From Thermothielavioides terrestris NRRL 8126 (lineage: Eukaryota; Ascomycota; Sordariomycetes; Sordariales; Chaetomiaceae): a DNA stretch of 64,000 nucleotides. Below are positions 10,833-25,069 of this stretch, one piece after another (positions within the stretch are counted from its first letter, which is position 1; each line of letters opens with the position of its first letter). Both the position numbers and the translations under genes were made by a program. The stretch lies in contig NC_016462.1 of assembly GCF_000226115.1 (NCBI RefSeq), forward strand, positions 1,054,001-1,118,000, written 5' to 3'. A model generated the notes under the pieces. That model was given only the letters and a program-made list of their open reading frames with translations. It ran no database searches and had not been told where the DNA came from.

Positions 10833-11857
10833 ATGGCACTCAGATCAGTGCTTACCCCTGACAGCCGGTACTGGCCGTTTGAAGATGCGCAATCAGCACA
10901 CGATGTCAAACTACTCTACACCGCGCCGCCGCACGAAGCCCGCCAGGCAGGCGAAGATGAATTCGAGTACGTGGACGGGGCTTTAACGTTGAGTGGAAGC
11001 ACACTTCACAGGGTCTGTCCACAGATGCGCACCATGTCGAATCCGACGGGACCTAGGGAGCGTCGCATGTTTGCAACGCATTGCCTCAGCGCACTCGGCT
11101 GCATGGCGCAGAATCTTCAAGACTGCATCGTGTATGAGGGCGACGGCAACTTTCAGACCAAGAGGTCGGTCGTGCAATAGCAGGATCTAATGGCTCAGTT
11201 TGCGGCCCCGAACGGAGACTGCTAGTTGCGGAAGGCGATGTGGAGCCGTCGCTTCAAGAGGAACGGCTTGGCCACGGCCCCAGATATCTGGATCGAGTTC
11301 TGCTGGAACACGGCTGAGGAGTCATTGTGGGATGGCGGCTCGACACATCGCAGAGACACCGCCACCTTTACGTGGACGGGCAGCTGGACCGCGACATCGG
11401 TTACGGGTTGCACGGCCGCCAGTTGTTCGGCGAGATGCCCGACTGGATCCACGGCTTCGAGTCGGTCGAGTATTGCTGCCTGCTCTTGGCCGTGTCGCAG
11501 GAGGATCCCGGGGACAACCGCGTGCTCAGGGACCTGCTCCTCGAACCTGCAGGGGCGGACCGCATTTTCCGGTGCGTGGGGCACATCTTCTTCCGCGGCC
11601 GGTGTGCGCTGAAGATGCAGTTTCGGTTGCGGCCGGGCGAGATGGACGAGGACAGTGCCTGGGAACGGCTCTGGGAACGTGTGGCGCCGTACTGGGGAGA
11701 GGCCGAAGTGGACATTGAAGTGGGCCGAGCGCCGACAGCGCCGGTCCACGTAGACATCCAGGCGCTCGGGCCGGATGGACGCTACGAGTTTGACGGCGAT
11801 GTGGTGGATGACGCTGGCTTCGAGGAGCTGGAGTCGGAAGTGGTCACCCAGATATGA
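10833..11857 (+). pseudogene. unknown gene, probably frameshifted
   Basis: Two stretches read as one protein only after an intron and a frame change. The first frame (10833-11171) starts at ATG and continues after a plausible 54-bp intron, 11172-11225 (donor GTGCAA, branch CTAAT, acceptor GCTAG), into WSRRFKRNGL...IWIEFCWNTAEESLWD. The reading then must switch frame near 11331-11340 to continue as GWRLDTSQRHRHLYVDGQLD and onward to a stop at 11857. A collapsed tandem GATG (4-bp loss) or a single-base error at 11331-11336 would explain the shift. The protein is acidic and tryptophan-rich; I do not recognise the family. It is either a recent pseudogene or a sequencing error. Confidence 0.45.
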
Positions 11858-12752
11858 ACGGCTGCAACAACTCAATCCATGCGCCCGATTTCGCCTGTTC
11901 GCGGCTGGAAAACGCTCGACGTCCTCCAGTTCCATTCATCCCAGCTTTCGCCTAGCATTGTTCTAGAGACCCAATATACCAGCCGGACGGTCCGAGGGAT
12001 CCAGCATCAGCATCTTCAACACGTATATAGTGTCATATCAAGGGCTTCAACAGTCGTCATCTCAATGGTTAGTCTTTCCTGAATAGTTAGGATGGAGGAC
12101 TGCCGAATCTGACATTGGCCGCTCTGTGCCTGCGGGCACGAGCAGCGGTTGGAGTGTGCTGAGAGTCGAGACTCAACAGTCACACGCCGAACTGCGGCCA
12201 CTTGCCGTGGCCTGTTTCCAACACCATGTCCCAGAATGCCCATTTCGGGTGTACTATCCGTACCTTGCATAGCACCTTCCAGGCGCAGTTAGGCACCGTG
12301 TAGATCCGCTCCACTGGCAAAGCAACAACTGGCAGCGGGGGGCAGCCGGGGATGCACTGAGCAACGGCAACGACCCGGTTTTGCAAGCGGCTCATCCGGT
12401 TAATATCACTCTGCATGGAACGTTGAGGAAGAGAGGATCCATATCGGCCCACCGAGCTGTCCGTCTTGGCCTGTCGGCCAACGTCATACTCGGGGTTAGC
12501 GCCGAGGTTGGCGAAAAGCTTGTCTTAACCCCGTGTTATCTGCTTTTGCATCCTTGCGAGACTCCAGCTTCTCCGCACCTAACCACACTTCTGGATAAAT
12601 CACAATGGCGTTCGCCGAAGAGGCCGATGTCGTTGGGACGATGTATGATACGAGGACGACCGGGGAAGACCAGGAACCCCGAAATATGCCCGGCAGAAGT
12701 CAGGTATTCATGGGCCTGTTAGTTAGCGGTAGCCAATACCTACCCTACCGTG
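11858..12752. other. intergenic, GH30 promoter side
   Basis: No gene seen. Two CreA-type GC boxes (SYGGRG), GCGGGG at 12335-12340 and CCGGGG at 12346-12351, lie about 490 bp upstream of the xylanase-family gene. Such motifs are frequent by chance in GC-rich DNA. Confidence 0.35.
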
Positions 12753-12758
12753 TATAAA
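12753..12758 (+). promoter_or_regulatory. TATA box of the GH30 gene
   Basis: TATAAA 77 bp upstream of the ATG at 12835, within GTGTATAAAGCC. Confidence 0.65.
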
Positions 12759-12834
12759 GCCTGCGAGGTTTGCTGGTTTCTCGAATTTGAGAGATTGCTC
12801 TTCACGCGCGATTGTCTTCCGCCCATAGGTCAAG

Positions 12835-14347
12835 ATGGCATCACTCGTGATCCTCCTCGGCGCCGCCGCCACAGCCTCTTCTCAGTATGTTCCCATGCCG
12901 TGGGCATACGTCCAGAATGAGCCTCCTGTACAGGTCAAAGTCAACGCCGGCGTCCGATATCAGACCATGATGGGCGGCGGCTGCTCGGGTGCCTTCGGTG
13001 TCGCCTGTGACCAGACCGGGTCTCGTGGACTGTCTGCCGCTAACCAGCAGCTGGTCAGCGACTACCTGTTCAGCGAGAACATCGGCGGATTGTCGATCCT
13101 CCGCAACCGCATTGGGTCCAGCCCGACAGATGGCATCCTCGGCAGCTGTCCTGCGTCCCCCAGTGCGCCCGCTAACTACACCTTTGGCTCCGACGAGGAC
13201 ACGGCCGACAGCTGCCAGCTCAAGCTGACGCGCCAGGCCCTGAAAGCCAACCCAGACCTCTTCGTCTACGCCGACGCCTGGTCTGCTCCCGGCTGCTTCA
13301 AAACCGACGCGACGGACATCAACGGCGGCTTCATCTGCGGTGTCCGCGGCAGCAACTGCACGCACGACTGGCGCCAGGCCTACGCCGACTATCTGGTCCA
13401 GTACGTCAAGGAATACGAGCAGCGCGGCATCAAAATCGGCATGCTCGGCGCCTACAACGAGCCCGACTTCAACCCCGTCACCTACGCCAGCATGGACTCG
13501 GACGGCTACCAGGCCAAGGATTTCCTCGAAGTCCTCTACCCCACGGTCAAGAAGTACCGCAAGGACCTGCTGGTGTCCTGCTGCGATGCCACCGGTGCGC
13601 GCCAGGAGCGCGATATCCTCTACGAGCTGGAGTCGGCTGGCGGAGGCCACCTGTACGACGTTGCGACCTGGCACAACTACCAGAGCGAGCCGAAAGAGAA
13701 GTTCAACACGCAGGGCCAGCCCAACCTCCAGACGGAGTGGTCAGATGGCAGCGGCAACTGGAACGACACTTGGGACACCACCGGTCAGCTCGCCGAGGGT
13801 TTCCAGTGGGCACTCTACATGTGAGCGATCCTGTCTCAATTCGTTCACCCAGTTCCTCCACTAACATGGTTTTGATTCTTTCCCCCTTTCCAGGCACAAC
13901 GCCTTCACCCGGAGCGACACGTCAGGCTATCTGCACTGGTGGTGCTCGCAGGACAACAACGGCGGCAGCGGCAGCGACGCCGTGCTGATCCGGCTGCAAG
14001 GCGACAGCTTCGACGTGTCGGCGCGGCTATGGGCGTTCGCGGGCTACTTCCGCTTCGCGCGGCCGGGCGCGGTCCGCATCGACGCCGCCAGCAGCGTGGA
14101 GACGCTGTACGTCAGCGCATTCGAGAACACCAACGGCACCGTCGCCATCCCCGTCATCAACGCCGCCCACTTCGAGCGCGACGTCGACATCGAGCTGGCC
14201 GGCTGCAACCTCAAGAAGCACACGGCCGTGGCGTACCTGGCCGACAACACTCATAACAACACCAAGGTGGCGTCGTACCAGATTCGGGGCTCCGGCTTCA
14301 AGGTTAGCGTGCCGCCGCGGTCCCTGACGACTTTCTTCGTGGAGTAA
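12835..14347 (+). CDS. secreted glycoside hydrolase family 30 enzyme (subfamily 7 xylanase-like)
   Basis: Exons 12835-13820 and 13894-14347 give 479 residues. The 73-bp intron (GTGAGC...TTTCCAG) splits an ATG codon. A short signal peptide, MASLVILLGAAATASSQ, is followed by the GH30 start with a GGGCSGAFG motif. The (beta/alpha)8 barrel carries the general acid/base Glu209 in YNEPD and the nucleophile Glu301 in LQTEWSDG. The C-terminal ~120 residues form the side beta-structure of GH30. Fungal GH30_7 enzymes cut glucuronoxylan as glucuronoxylanases or release xylobiose from chain ends; which applies here depends on loop residues not judged. It acts outside the cell on plant hemicellulose. Several N-glycosylation sequons are present. 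Confidence 0.88.
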
Positions 14348-16020
14348 GATGGCGATAAATTAGCGCGAGGAGTATTTTCGTGGTAGAAACATGAATCAGA
14401 TAGTTATACAACTGATTTCTATTCAATCGACGGAGCCAGCAAACTATGGAAAAGGAGATATGAGAAAGGAGTAGTGACACTGTTAGTTCCCTTGTAAGGC
14501 TGTCAAATAGGGTGACGGCTGGCTCGCTCATGTCCTTCGCACCCGCAAACCCCCTCGTCGTAGTCACCCCGGGTACAGAATATGTGTAATGCTCACGGCT
14601 ATAAAAGCTAGACACTGGACAGACACTGTCCTAGAACCACACACGGATAGCCAGGCACCCAGACACCCTGTGTTGGTTTCTATTCCCGAGACTCGTGACA
14701 CTTCTTACTAGTTAATGATCCGCACCTTTCTGTTGTTGACTCCATGCAATTCTGTTGTTGTTGATGCCATGCAATCTGAATAGCTGACTCGGTTGACGAG
14801 TCAGCCTGCAGGAGTCGTGATGGACTCTGCGTCTCGATCTTGGCTGGAGATGCCGTTGCACATTCCTGGATAACCTAGGCACTGCATGGGTCCCCCGTTC
14901 CCATTTCAAGCTTTGCCAGGCTGATATTGGGGCCCAGGACTGGCGGGTGAGATTCGTCCGCGGCGTTTTCTTGGCCCAGGGTTGTTGCACTTCCATGGTC
15001 GTCCTCAAGCGGAGATGAAGTTGTGAGATTAAGCACAAGGAATCAGCATAGGTAACTCTGAGTAGTTAGTGCTACTCGGTGCAAAACGTAACACCTTGGG
15101 TGACATTTGAGATGCTCTGGTACGGGTCGGACAATTTTTTGTAAGGGCCAAGGTACCTACACATTGGGCTAGGCATTTAAGGTTATCGATCCTCAAGCCA
15201 CCGAAGACCTGGGGTTATCCCGCATCGTCATGCTTGCACAGCGACTGTGGCACCGGGATGTCAGCAATCGAGCTGTCAAGCAAAGCCCCCGGCTGTCAGT
15301 TCCTTCGTCATCAATCATTCCCTTGGTTTGTCCTCAAAGAGTTAGTCAAGAGATTGCTCGGTCAGCCGTGCAAATGTGCTGTAAACGCAACGTCGCCCTG
15401 TCTCTCAGCCTGCATTCTGGACTTCAGAATTGAAAGAATCGAGTTTTGTCAATCTTCGGGACAAAAAGAAAGACCTCCAGCGGTTTGGAGCGGCGTGGGG
15501 CATGCACCCCAGCAAAGGTGGGCTGTTGGTTCAAGGGCAACCTGGAACGCTTGGCTTGAAGGCTTGGCGTGCCGGGCCAATCAACGGCCGGCGCAAGCCT
15601 GGAGATCTCCCGCTGTTGCGGCAGTTGTGGCCTGGGCGCAGATCCGCAAACCAACAAATTCCAGGCACGATGGCACGCATGATTGCAAGTCCTGCATGAC
15701 GAGCCGCCAAACAGGTTGTTGCATCACCGAAATTGACCGTGGTTTAGCTTGCTTGGACCACGCGTGACGAACACGACTGCAGCTCTTGATAAATTTCGGC
15801 GCGTGCGACCATTCAACGATTTCCATCCGTAATTTTTTTTCGACCATCTTCGAGCGCCACACTCGTCCGTTCTCGATACCGACCTACTGTTTACATGGAA
15901 AGAGGGGAGGTGACAGGGTGATAGACCTGCGAGGGTGTGGAGGCGACTGACTTCGTGGCGCCTCCATCGCCGCCCGAACAGCCGCAACCCCAGGACGATG
16001 CCACAGGGTGCCCCGACGAC
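14348..16020. other. long intergenic region with a palindrome and short tandem repeat
   Basis: No gene supported over about 1.6 kb. A perfect 9-bp inverted repeat with a 5-nt loop lies at 14783-14805 (GCTGACTCG / CGAGTCAGC), containing two TGACTC half sites. Just before it an imperfect tandem repeat of about 23 bp spans 14730-14775. The last 85 bp upstream of 16021 stay in frame with the TBC gene and could be coding if an upstream exon exists. Confidence 0.45.
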
Positions 16021-19491
<3,471 letters not shown>

Positions 19492-19546
19492 TGAACGGAT
19501 TTGAAGGGGGAGGGAGCAACGGCGGTGGTGGTGGCGGCGGCGCGTA

Positions 19547-19580
19547 GATGGATGGATGGATGGATGGATGGATGGATGGA
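19547..19580 (+). repeat. (GATG)n tetranucleotide microsatellite
   Basis: About 8.5 tandem GATG units 55 bp after the TBC gene stop, in its 3' flank. Confidence 0.9.
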
Positions 19581-20503
19581 TATACCCCTTCCTTCAGACA
19601 GACGGGCCCGGCATTCTTCTGCTCAACTTACAGTCACATCTCAGCGTCAGAACGGTCTCTTTTTTTTTCCGTTTTCCTTTTTTGTCATAACTGACAGGCA
19701 GCTAGACATGCAGGAGGCGCGTTCCGGGCTTTGCTTCCCTTCCCTTCCCTCTGCTCGTTTTTGCTCTTTGCAAAGTGGATGGGATGGATTGGCCGCAAGG
19801 GGGGTGTGGGTGTGTGGCCGGTTGCTTGCTAGCGCGGACATTCTCTCTGTTGATACCACCACTTTCGCCTTTCTTTTCTTTCTTTTAGATCAGGCTTCGA
19901 GGCTATGCGATACCCGGCGGTTCTCTTATTGCTTGGTGGAGGGCGGAAGCAGGTGAGGGGGGTCGACAGTGAGGTAGCGTGGTGGCCGCAGTGGGAGCCA
20001 GCCTGTTCTTGCTTGACGATGGCCGCGTGCTCGTGCCGAGCGTCAGGCTGGTTGGCTGTAGGTAGGAGTCCATAGGCCCTAAACGTTGCTAGGGTATACA
20101 CTGCACTTCGCTATGATGTACACTCGTAGCTATGAAAGAAATTGCCCGTTAACGATGCTTTCGGACTTTGGGGCTGGTTGAACGCGCGACTGAGGAAGTG
20201 AGGTGCTTGCTCTGCTCACCCCTTTCAAGACCTGTGAAAAGACAGAAACGAAAAGTATCCTAAACATCAACCCCCCCGGCACGGCGATTTTCCTCCTGAA
20301 GATGGGAGGCGATCGATTGCTGTGCTGACATCGCTTGTCAGAGTCCCAACAGTGTACTCTGACATTGAGGACGACGAAGCGTACTGCCTGATCACCGAGT
20401 ACGTCGATGTTGGAGGCATGTCCTCGCCGTCGGAGGAGAAAACCGCGAGCAATGCAAAGGCGCCGGCCCAGAGCGGCATTTCGTTCAAGTAAAGCACGAC
20501 ACA
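19581..20503. other. intergenic between convergent TBC and HET genes
   Basis: Pyrimidine-rich 3' flanks, no gene recognised. Confidence 0.5.
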
Positions 20504-22489
20504 TTACACGATGCGGAAGTAACGAATGTTCACGCCGAGCCGACGCAGATGCTCCGGTTCCGCGATCATGCGACCCCAGGGCGTCTCTAGCAGCTGACGT
20601 ACGTGCTCGGGGTAGTCTGGCGCAATGTCCTGCAGAGCTGACAGTCGCGGGTCCAGGAAGAAGACTTCTCCAGTCCGAGCGTTCCAGAATCCTTGCGAGC
20701 TGGTGTAATCTGCCGTGGCCGGGTCGCCGTTGGGGCACGAGACTGCTTGGACATCGCTGGGGAGCGGCCCGAGCAGGCGCTCGCCCTGCATGACGCCGGG
20801 CATATAGCAAGCCCCGACGAGGAAGCACCCGTGGTCAGCAGCGCGGAGGATCAGGGGAGCATTGCCTCCCACAACCACGCAGACAGCGTCACCGGGGCGG
20901 GTCGACGGCGGTGCCACGCCCACATGGCCGTCTCGGCCGCGGAACAGGCACTTCTCCGCGAGGTAGTTGCGCGATACGCGCGCAAATTGCCGGACGATAT
21001 CATCGCTGGCCGCGTCCTCCAGCCCGGCGGCTGCATTGCCTGCGGTGCTGGCTGCCAGGCGCGAGACGATGGCCTGTGCCTGGGCAAGTGTGGGAAATCG
21101 GGGCTGCGGCGGCTGCCAACTCTCGGCGAGAAGGCCACACATCAGCATGCGCGTGTACGCCTCCAGAAGCGTCCCGCCGCCGACGTAGGCCGATTCCAAC
21201 TCTGCCTTCCCCGGCAACATGGCGCGGATCACCTCGAACACCTCCTCCGGCGCCATGCTGAGCTCGAACGGGATCGGCCGCACCTCCTCCACCACCTCAG
21301 CCACGACCCCCGCAAGCGTCAGCGTCCTTCTTTCCGGGTCGAGGCGAAACCAGTCCATCAACTTGCCCGACGCGTACATGTGACCCCAATCCCACACATT
21401 GCGCGATGACCGCGACCAGTCCGGCACCCAGCTGGGCCCCGTCGGCACCCCGTCCACCGGCAGCTCGCACTGGAAGAGAATATCCATCCACAGCGTGGCG
21501 CGCATGTGGCGCACCACAGCGTCCTCGTACACCTCCATCGCCGTCAACGAGTAATCAGGCCGGATCCCCAGCGGCCGGTTCAGCATCGACAGCACGGCAT
21601 ACACCCTGTCGCGCGGGTCAGCGCAGAGGGCGTAGCCGAAGAAGTGACGCAGGGCTGACAGGCTGACGGTGCCGGGCTGGAAGAACAAGCCGCGGATGCG
21701 GTCGATGCGGGCGTCGAGCTCGCGCGAATGCTCGAACGGCCGGTGGCGCTTGGCCATCAGGGCGGCGAGGGCGGCGCGGAAGCGCGGCCAGGCGACCTCG
21801 GCGCGGGCGCCGCAGGCGACGACGCTGGCGCTGCTGGCCAGCCCGATCTCCTGGCGCACCCAGAGCCGGTCGAACCAGGCGCGGCAGAGCAGCCGGTAGA
21901 CGGCCTCGAGCTCGGGCGCGGCAAACGGCAGCGCGACGGCGGTGTCGCTGAGGCGCGGGTCGGTCGCGCCCGGCGCCGGCCGCAGCCCGTAGTGGCCGCC
22001 GTAGCCGGGGACGACCTGCGCGCCGAGGTAGTCCATCACGGCCATGGCGCGGTCGCTGCCGTCGGCTTCCGGGCCGAGCCAGGCCACCACCCGCGTCGCG
22101 CGCCGGTAGATCTCGCCCATGAGCGCTACCTGCGGGCCCTTTTCGGCGTCGTTGGCCTGGTCAATGCACAGCGCGTCGATCCAGACCACGCGTGGCGCGT
22201 CGGTGCGGCGGAGATGGCGTAGCGCCACGGCGAGGTTGCGCGTGATGGAGAGCGTCCCGGACGGCGGCGGCCAGCGGCCGCTGCTCGTAAGTGACGTCGC
22301 GTACGCGGTCTCGGGGTGGTCTGTTGTTCCCCATACGTAGGACAGCGCTTCGTAGCGAGGGGGATATTGCGCCGAGAAGGGCGCGATGACGAGGTAGACG
22401 ACGATGTCCGCTTCGGCGGTGCCGGGCTGGATCGAGACCAGCCTGATGAACCTTTCATTGTCTGGGAGCGGCTCGTGCTTGTAAGCCAT
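20504..22489 (-). CDS. HET-domain protein, 661 residues
   Basis: Single open frame from ATG at 22489. The N-terminal HET domain shows the standard blocks YEALSYVWGT (46-55), VVWIDALCIDQ (101-111), GEIYRRATRVVAWLG, and the distal WFDRLWVRQEI. The downstream ~400 residues include DPRDRVYAVLSM and PDYSLTAMEVYEDAV, usual in this large sordariomycete family, and a C-terminal block near residues 530-570 with GDAVCVVVGGNAPLILR. The role is probably allorecognition or other death-inducing signalling; trigger and partner are not deducible. No NACHT or other fused domain is seen. It is intact, unlike several accessory genes in the window. Confidence 0.9.
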   Translation of the reverse strand: MAYKHEPLPDNERFIRLVSIQPGTAEADIVVYLVIAPFSAQYPPRYEALSYVWGTTDHPETAYATSLTSSGRWPPPSGTLSITRNLAVALRHLRRTDAPRVVWIDALCIDQANDAEKGPQVALMGEIYRRATRVVAWLGPEADGSDRAMAVMDYLGAQVVPGYGGHYGLRPAPGATDPRLSDTAVALPFAAPELEAVYRLLCRAWFDRLWVRQEIGLASSASVVACGARAEVAWPRFRAALAALMAKRHRPFEHSRELDARIDRIRGLFFQPGTVSLSALRHFFGYALCADPRDRVYAVLSMLNRPLGIRPDYSLTAMEVYEDAVVRHMRATLWMDILFQCELPVDGVPTGPSWVPDWSRSSRNVWDWGHMYASGKLMDWFRLDPERRTLTLAGVVAEVVEEVRPIPFELSMAPEEVFEVIRAMLPGKAELESAYVGGGTLLEAYTRMLMCGLLAESWQPPQPRFPTLAQAQAIVSRLAASTAGNAAAGLEDAASDDIVRQFARVSRNYLAEKCLFRGRDGHVGVAPPSTRPGDAVCVVVGGNAPLILRAADHGCFLVGACYMPGVMQGERLLGPLPSDVQAVSCPNGDPATADYTSSQGFWNARTGEVFFLDPRLSALQDIAPDYPEHVRQLLETPWGRMIAEPEHLRRLGVNIRYFRIV

Positions 22490-23331
22490 ACTGTGTGATG
22501 AGAAGAGGACCTGGGCAAGGCACTACCAGCGTCGCGGTCAATGCGACGATGCTGATGCTGTCGGGAACCGACAGATACACCGTCAAGCAGCCTGATGATG
22601 GCTAGGAGCCTTGCGAGGAGCACTGCCTCACCGTCTGGCGTTCGGCCTTCAGCTCGAGCGGCTCAGCCACAGCTTCCCATGATTAGGTATGCACCATGTG
22701 CTCATCCGACCACCTCCGCATACGAATACATCATTCCCTTTGCGGTTTACGACTATGCCTAACCTCAAACCGCGCAGAGTATTATGCGGCGGGTTGCTCC
22801 CGACTTCCGACCGCCCAAGCAGACGATAGTTCACCGGTAAGTTCTGGTTTGCTGAACAAATCCTCTCTCAGAATCGATTCCGGCTTTTCAAGAGGAGCTA
22901 AAGCGTAGGGCGCTGGGACCACAAGTAGAAACAAAAGATTGTATAAGCGTGTGACTAACGGGCGAGAACCAGCGTACTGCATGTTCGGAAGCGGCCCGGG
23001 CAGTTGTCCGGGGCCGGCGCTACACGCGCTCCAATGAGGACCTATGATGAAATGCCCTGAAATGGAGGCTAGGAGGGTCTTAAAGGATCAGGCACCGTAC
23101 AACCGTTAGTCGTTATCCACGTAAGTGCAGACGACAACCGGCAAGTGGACTCATCGCAGAGGCAACCGTTGTTTGTCTGGTACCACTTACACCCCCAATA
23201 TGGCTAAATGAATCGGACTCCATCGGCAATTGATCCAGGATAATCATGAGGGGTTCTCAGCTATGCCATTCACTCCCGGTGAAACTATTGGGAGAACATC
23301 ATGGATCTCCGTCCGTAATCTAGTTCTCAGT
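22490..23331. other. intergenic, divergent promoters
   Basis: No gene recognised between the HET gene and the secreted DUF8021-type gene, which are transcribed away from each other. Confidence 0.45.
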
Positions 23332-23344
23332 TATATATATATAT
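23332..23344 (+). promoter_or_regulatory. TATA-type (TA)n element of the DUF8021 gene
   Basis: A run of alternating TA ending TATATGG about 100 bp upstream of the ATG at 23442. Its position fits a core promoter. Confidence 0.55.
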
Positions 23345-23441
23345 GGCGCCGCGCGCCCGGTACCTGGGAAGCGTCCGCCAACCTCCGGATTTCGCCCCAG
23401 TCGACATCCAAGTTAGACAAGCCGGACGGAACGCGACAACA

Positions 23442-24227
23442 ATGGTGTCCAACAAAGCGGTGCTCGCATTTCTCACCACACTCTCACTGCCATCCCTCGG
23501 GGCAGCGGACTGCAGCCGAGCCGTGCTCGTCTCCGCCGCCGAGAGCTACATCGCGGCGCAGGCCAACGGCGCGTTGGGCGACTTGGCCAAGCTCCTCACG
23601 TCCGACTACAAATACCGCGAGAACAACAAGGCGGCCGACGTCAAGACGGGCGTGCTGGCGACGGCGCTGCAGATCGCGCACAACAAGACGACGGCGGACA
23701 CGGTCGCGTGCGCGAGCTACACGGAGCTGATCGCGACGACGCCCAAGCCGTACGTGATCGGCACGCAGCTGCGGCACACGGCGGACGGCGCGCAGGTGAC
23801 GCTGATCGACACGATCGCGGCCACGACGGGCTCGCTGTCGTTCAACGCCGCCCAGACGCTTGCGTACATCGAGGCCGAGGACTGGAGCCCCATCACCGAC
23901 GCCGCGCAGCAGCCCTCGCGCGCGCTGCTGCAGCAGACCGCCGACGCCTACCTCGACATGTGGACCAACGCGTCCGCGTACGACGCCGTCCCCTGGGGCA
24001 CCCCCTGCGAGCGCATCGAGGGCTCCGCCCGCAACTCCCCCTGCACCGTCGGCGCGCCCAGGGGCGGCTTCACGAACCGCATCTCGGACAGGCGCTATGT
24101 GATCGATCCCGAGATGGGCAGCATTGATGTGTTGTGCAACTTCGCGGCGGTGGGCGGCGTGGCGGATAGCCATGAGTTCAGGTTGGAGAAGGGGAAGCTG
24201 CGCTATGTGCATACCATCACGCTGTGA
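23442..24227 (+). CDS. secreted DUF8021-type protein
   Basis: 261 residues from the ATG that follows GCGACAACA. The frame is open 99 bp further up, but this start gives a clean signal peptide (KAVLAFLTTLSLPSLGAADC). The body matches my memory of a fungal family with a SnoaL-like fold: an ADC start after cleavage, Y-x-NNKAAD near residue 60, an AHNKTT block, TQLRHTADG...LIDTIAATTG, an EDWSPI segment, AVPWGTPCERIEGSA, and C-terminal RRYVIDPEMGSIDVL and HEFRLE..LRYVHT. Family proteins are extracellular and of unknown activity. Six cysteines in the mature chain probably pair. Two or three N-glycosylation sites are visible (NKTT, NASA). Confidence 0.75.
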   Translation: MVSNKAVLAFLTTLSLPSLGAADCSRAVLVSAAESYIAAQANGALGDLAKLLTSDYKYRENNKAADVKTGVLATALQIAHNKTTADTVACASYTELIATTPKPYVIGTQLRHTADGAQVTLIDTIAATTGSLSFNAAQTLAYIEAEDWSPITDAAQQPSRALLQQTADAYLDMWTNASAYDAVPWGTPCERIEGSARNSPCTVGAPRGGFTNRISDRRYVIDPEMGSIDVLCNFAAVGGVADSHEFRLEKGKLRYVHTITL

Positions 24228-25069
24228 GGCGTGGGATGGGACAGGGGCTCAGCGGTGGCGGCAGCGGATTTGTTGAGAGAGCCTGCGTAGACCTCATGAC
24301 GCTACAGATCCTCCAAAAAATAATGCGTCCCTGTGTCATCCTTGATCAGGCATTGGTCGGCATGCTCCAGTGAAACGCGCCCGGAAGACCGTTCTTGGCC
24401 TCCCACGGCGTCATCGGGGTCAGCGCCGCCTCGCCGTCCTGGCCACGCACGGTCGAGAATGCACAGGTATGCCGGCTTCGGGTACCGTGTCGCAAGCTTG
24501 GTCGTGTAGCAGAGGAACCGTTGCTCAGTAGAATTTGGACTGGAAAGAACGGGATCTGGTCGGTGGCCCCAGCTGCCCAGGCCATCAGCGAGCCACAGCT
24601 CGCGGGGGTCCGCCATCTTCGCCATTTGCCCCCAGAACATCCCCGGAGAGCGGTTTGGTGCGCCGGCTGCCAGAGCCGGTATCCGGATCTTGCGTGACCG
24701 CAAGGGCGCTATCCAGGAGAACGAAACCGAGGGTCGCTATTAGCGGGACTCATGCCGTCGGTTGGCGGGACGAGACTCCGCAGCTGGATCCGGTCCTGAA
24801 CAGAGAGTAACCACCTGGCTTCCAAACCAACCAGAAACGGCGGGAACCACGCTGATGATGTCCGGCGTTGGTCAATACCAAGCACAATGACGCAAGTAGG
24901 CGAGCTACTCGGCGCAACAGCAGACAGACACGGAAAGGGCCAGCAAGTGTCCCTTCAAGTCAGTCACCGCTCGCCTCGCCACCCCACCAAACCCGTCTCC
25001 AGCTCAACGCTGAAGATCCCTGAAGACCCTTCTAGACCTTCAACGCTCACTCCACAGGACCAGCACTCT
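24228..25069. other. intergenic with a possible secreted-protein relic on the minus strand
   Basis: On the minus strand around 24,770-24,340 the three frames give in turn a signal-peptide-like segment (VPLIATLGFVLLDSALA), then TDQIPFFPVQILL, then EAALTPMTPWEAKNG. This suggests a small secreted-protein gene broken by frameshifts, or unresolved introns. I could not assemble a convincing model. Confidence 0.25.

Noticed and set aside
12841..13674. 277-codon minus-strand frame opposite the GH30 gene
   Set aside because: Shadow frame created by GC-rich third positions.
15230..15767. Overlapping plus-strand frames of 60-180 codons
   Set aside because: No domain, signal peptide or splice-consistent extension.
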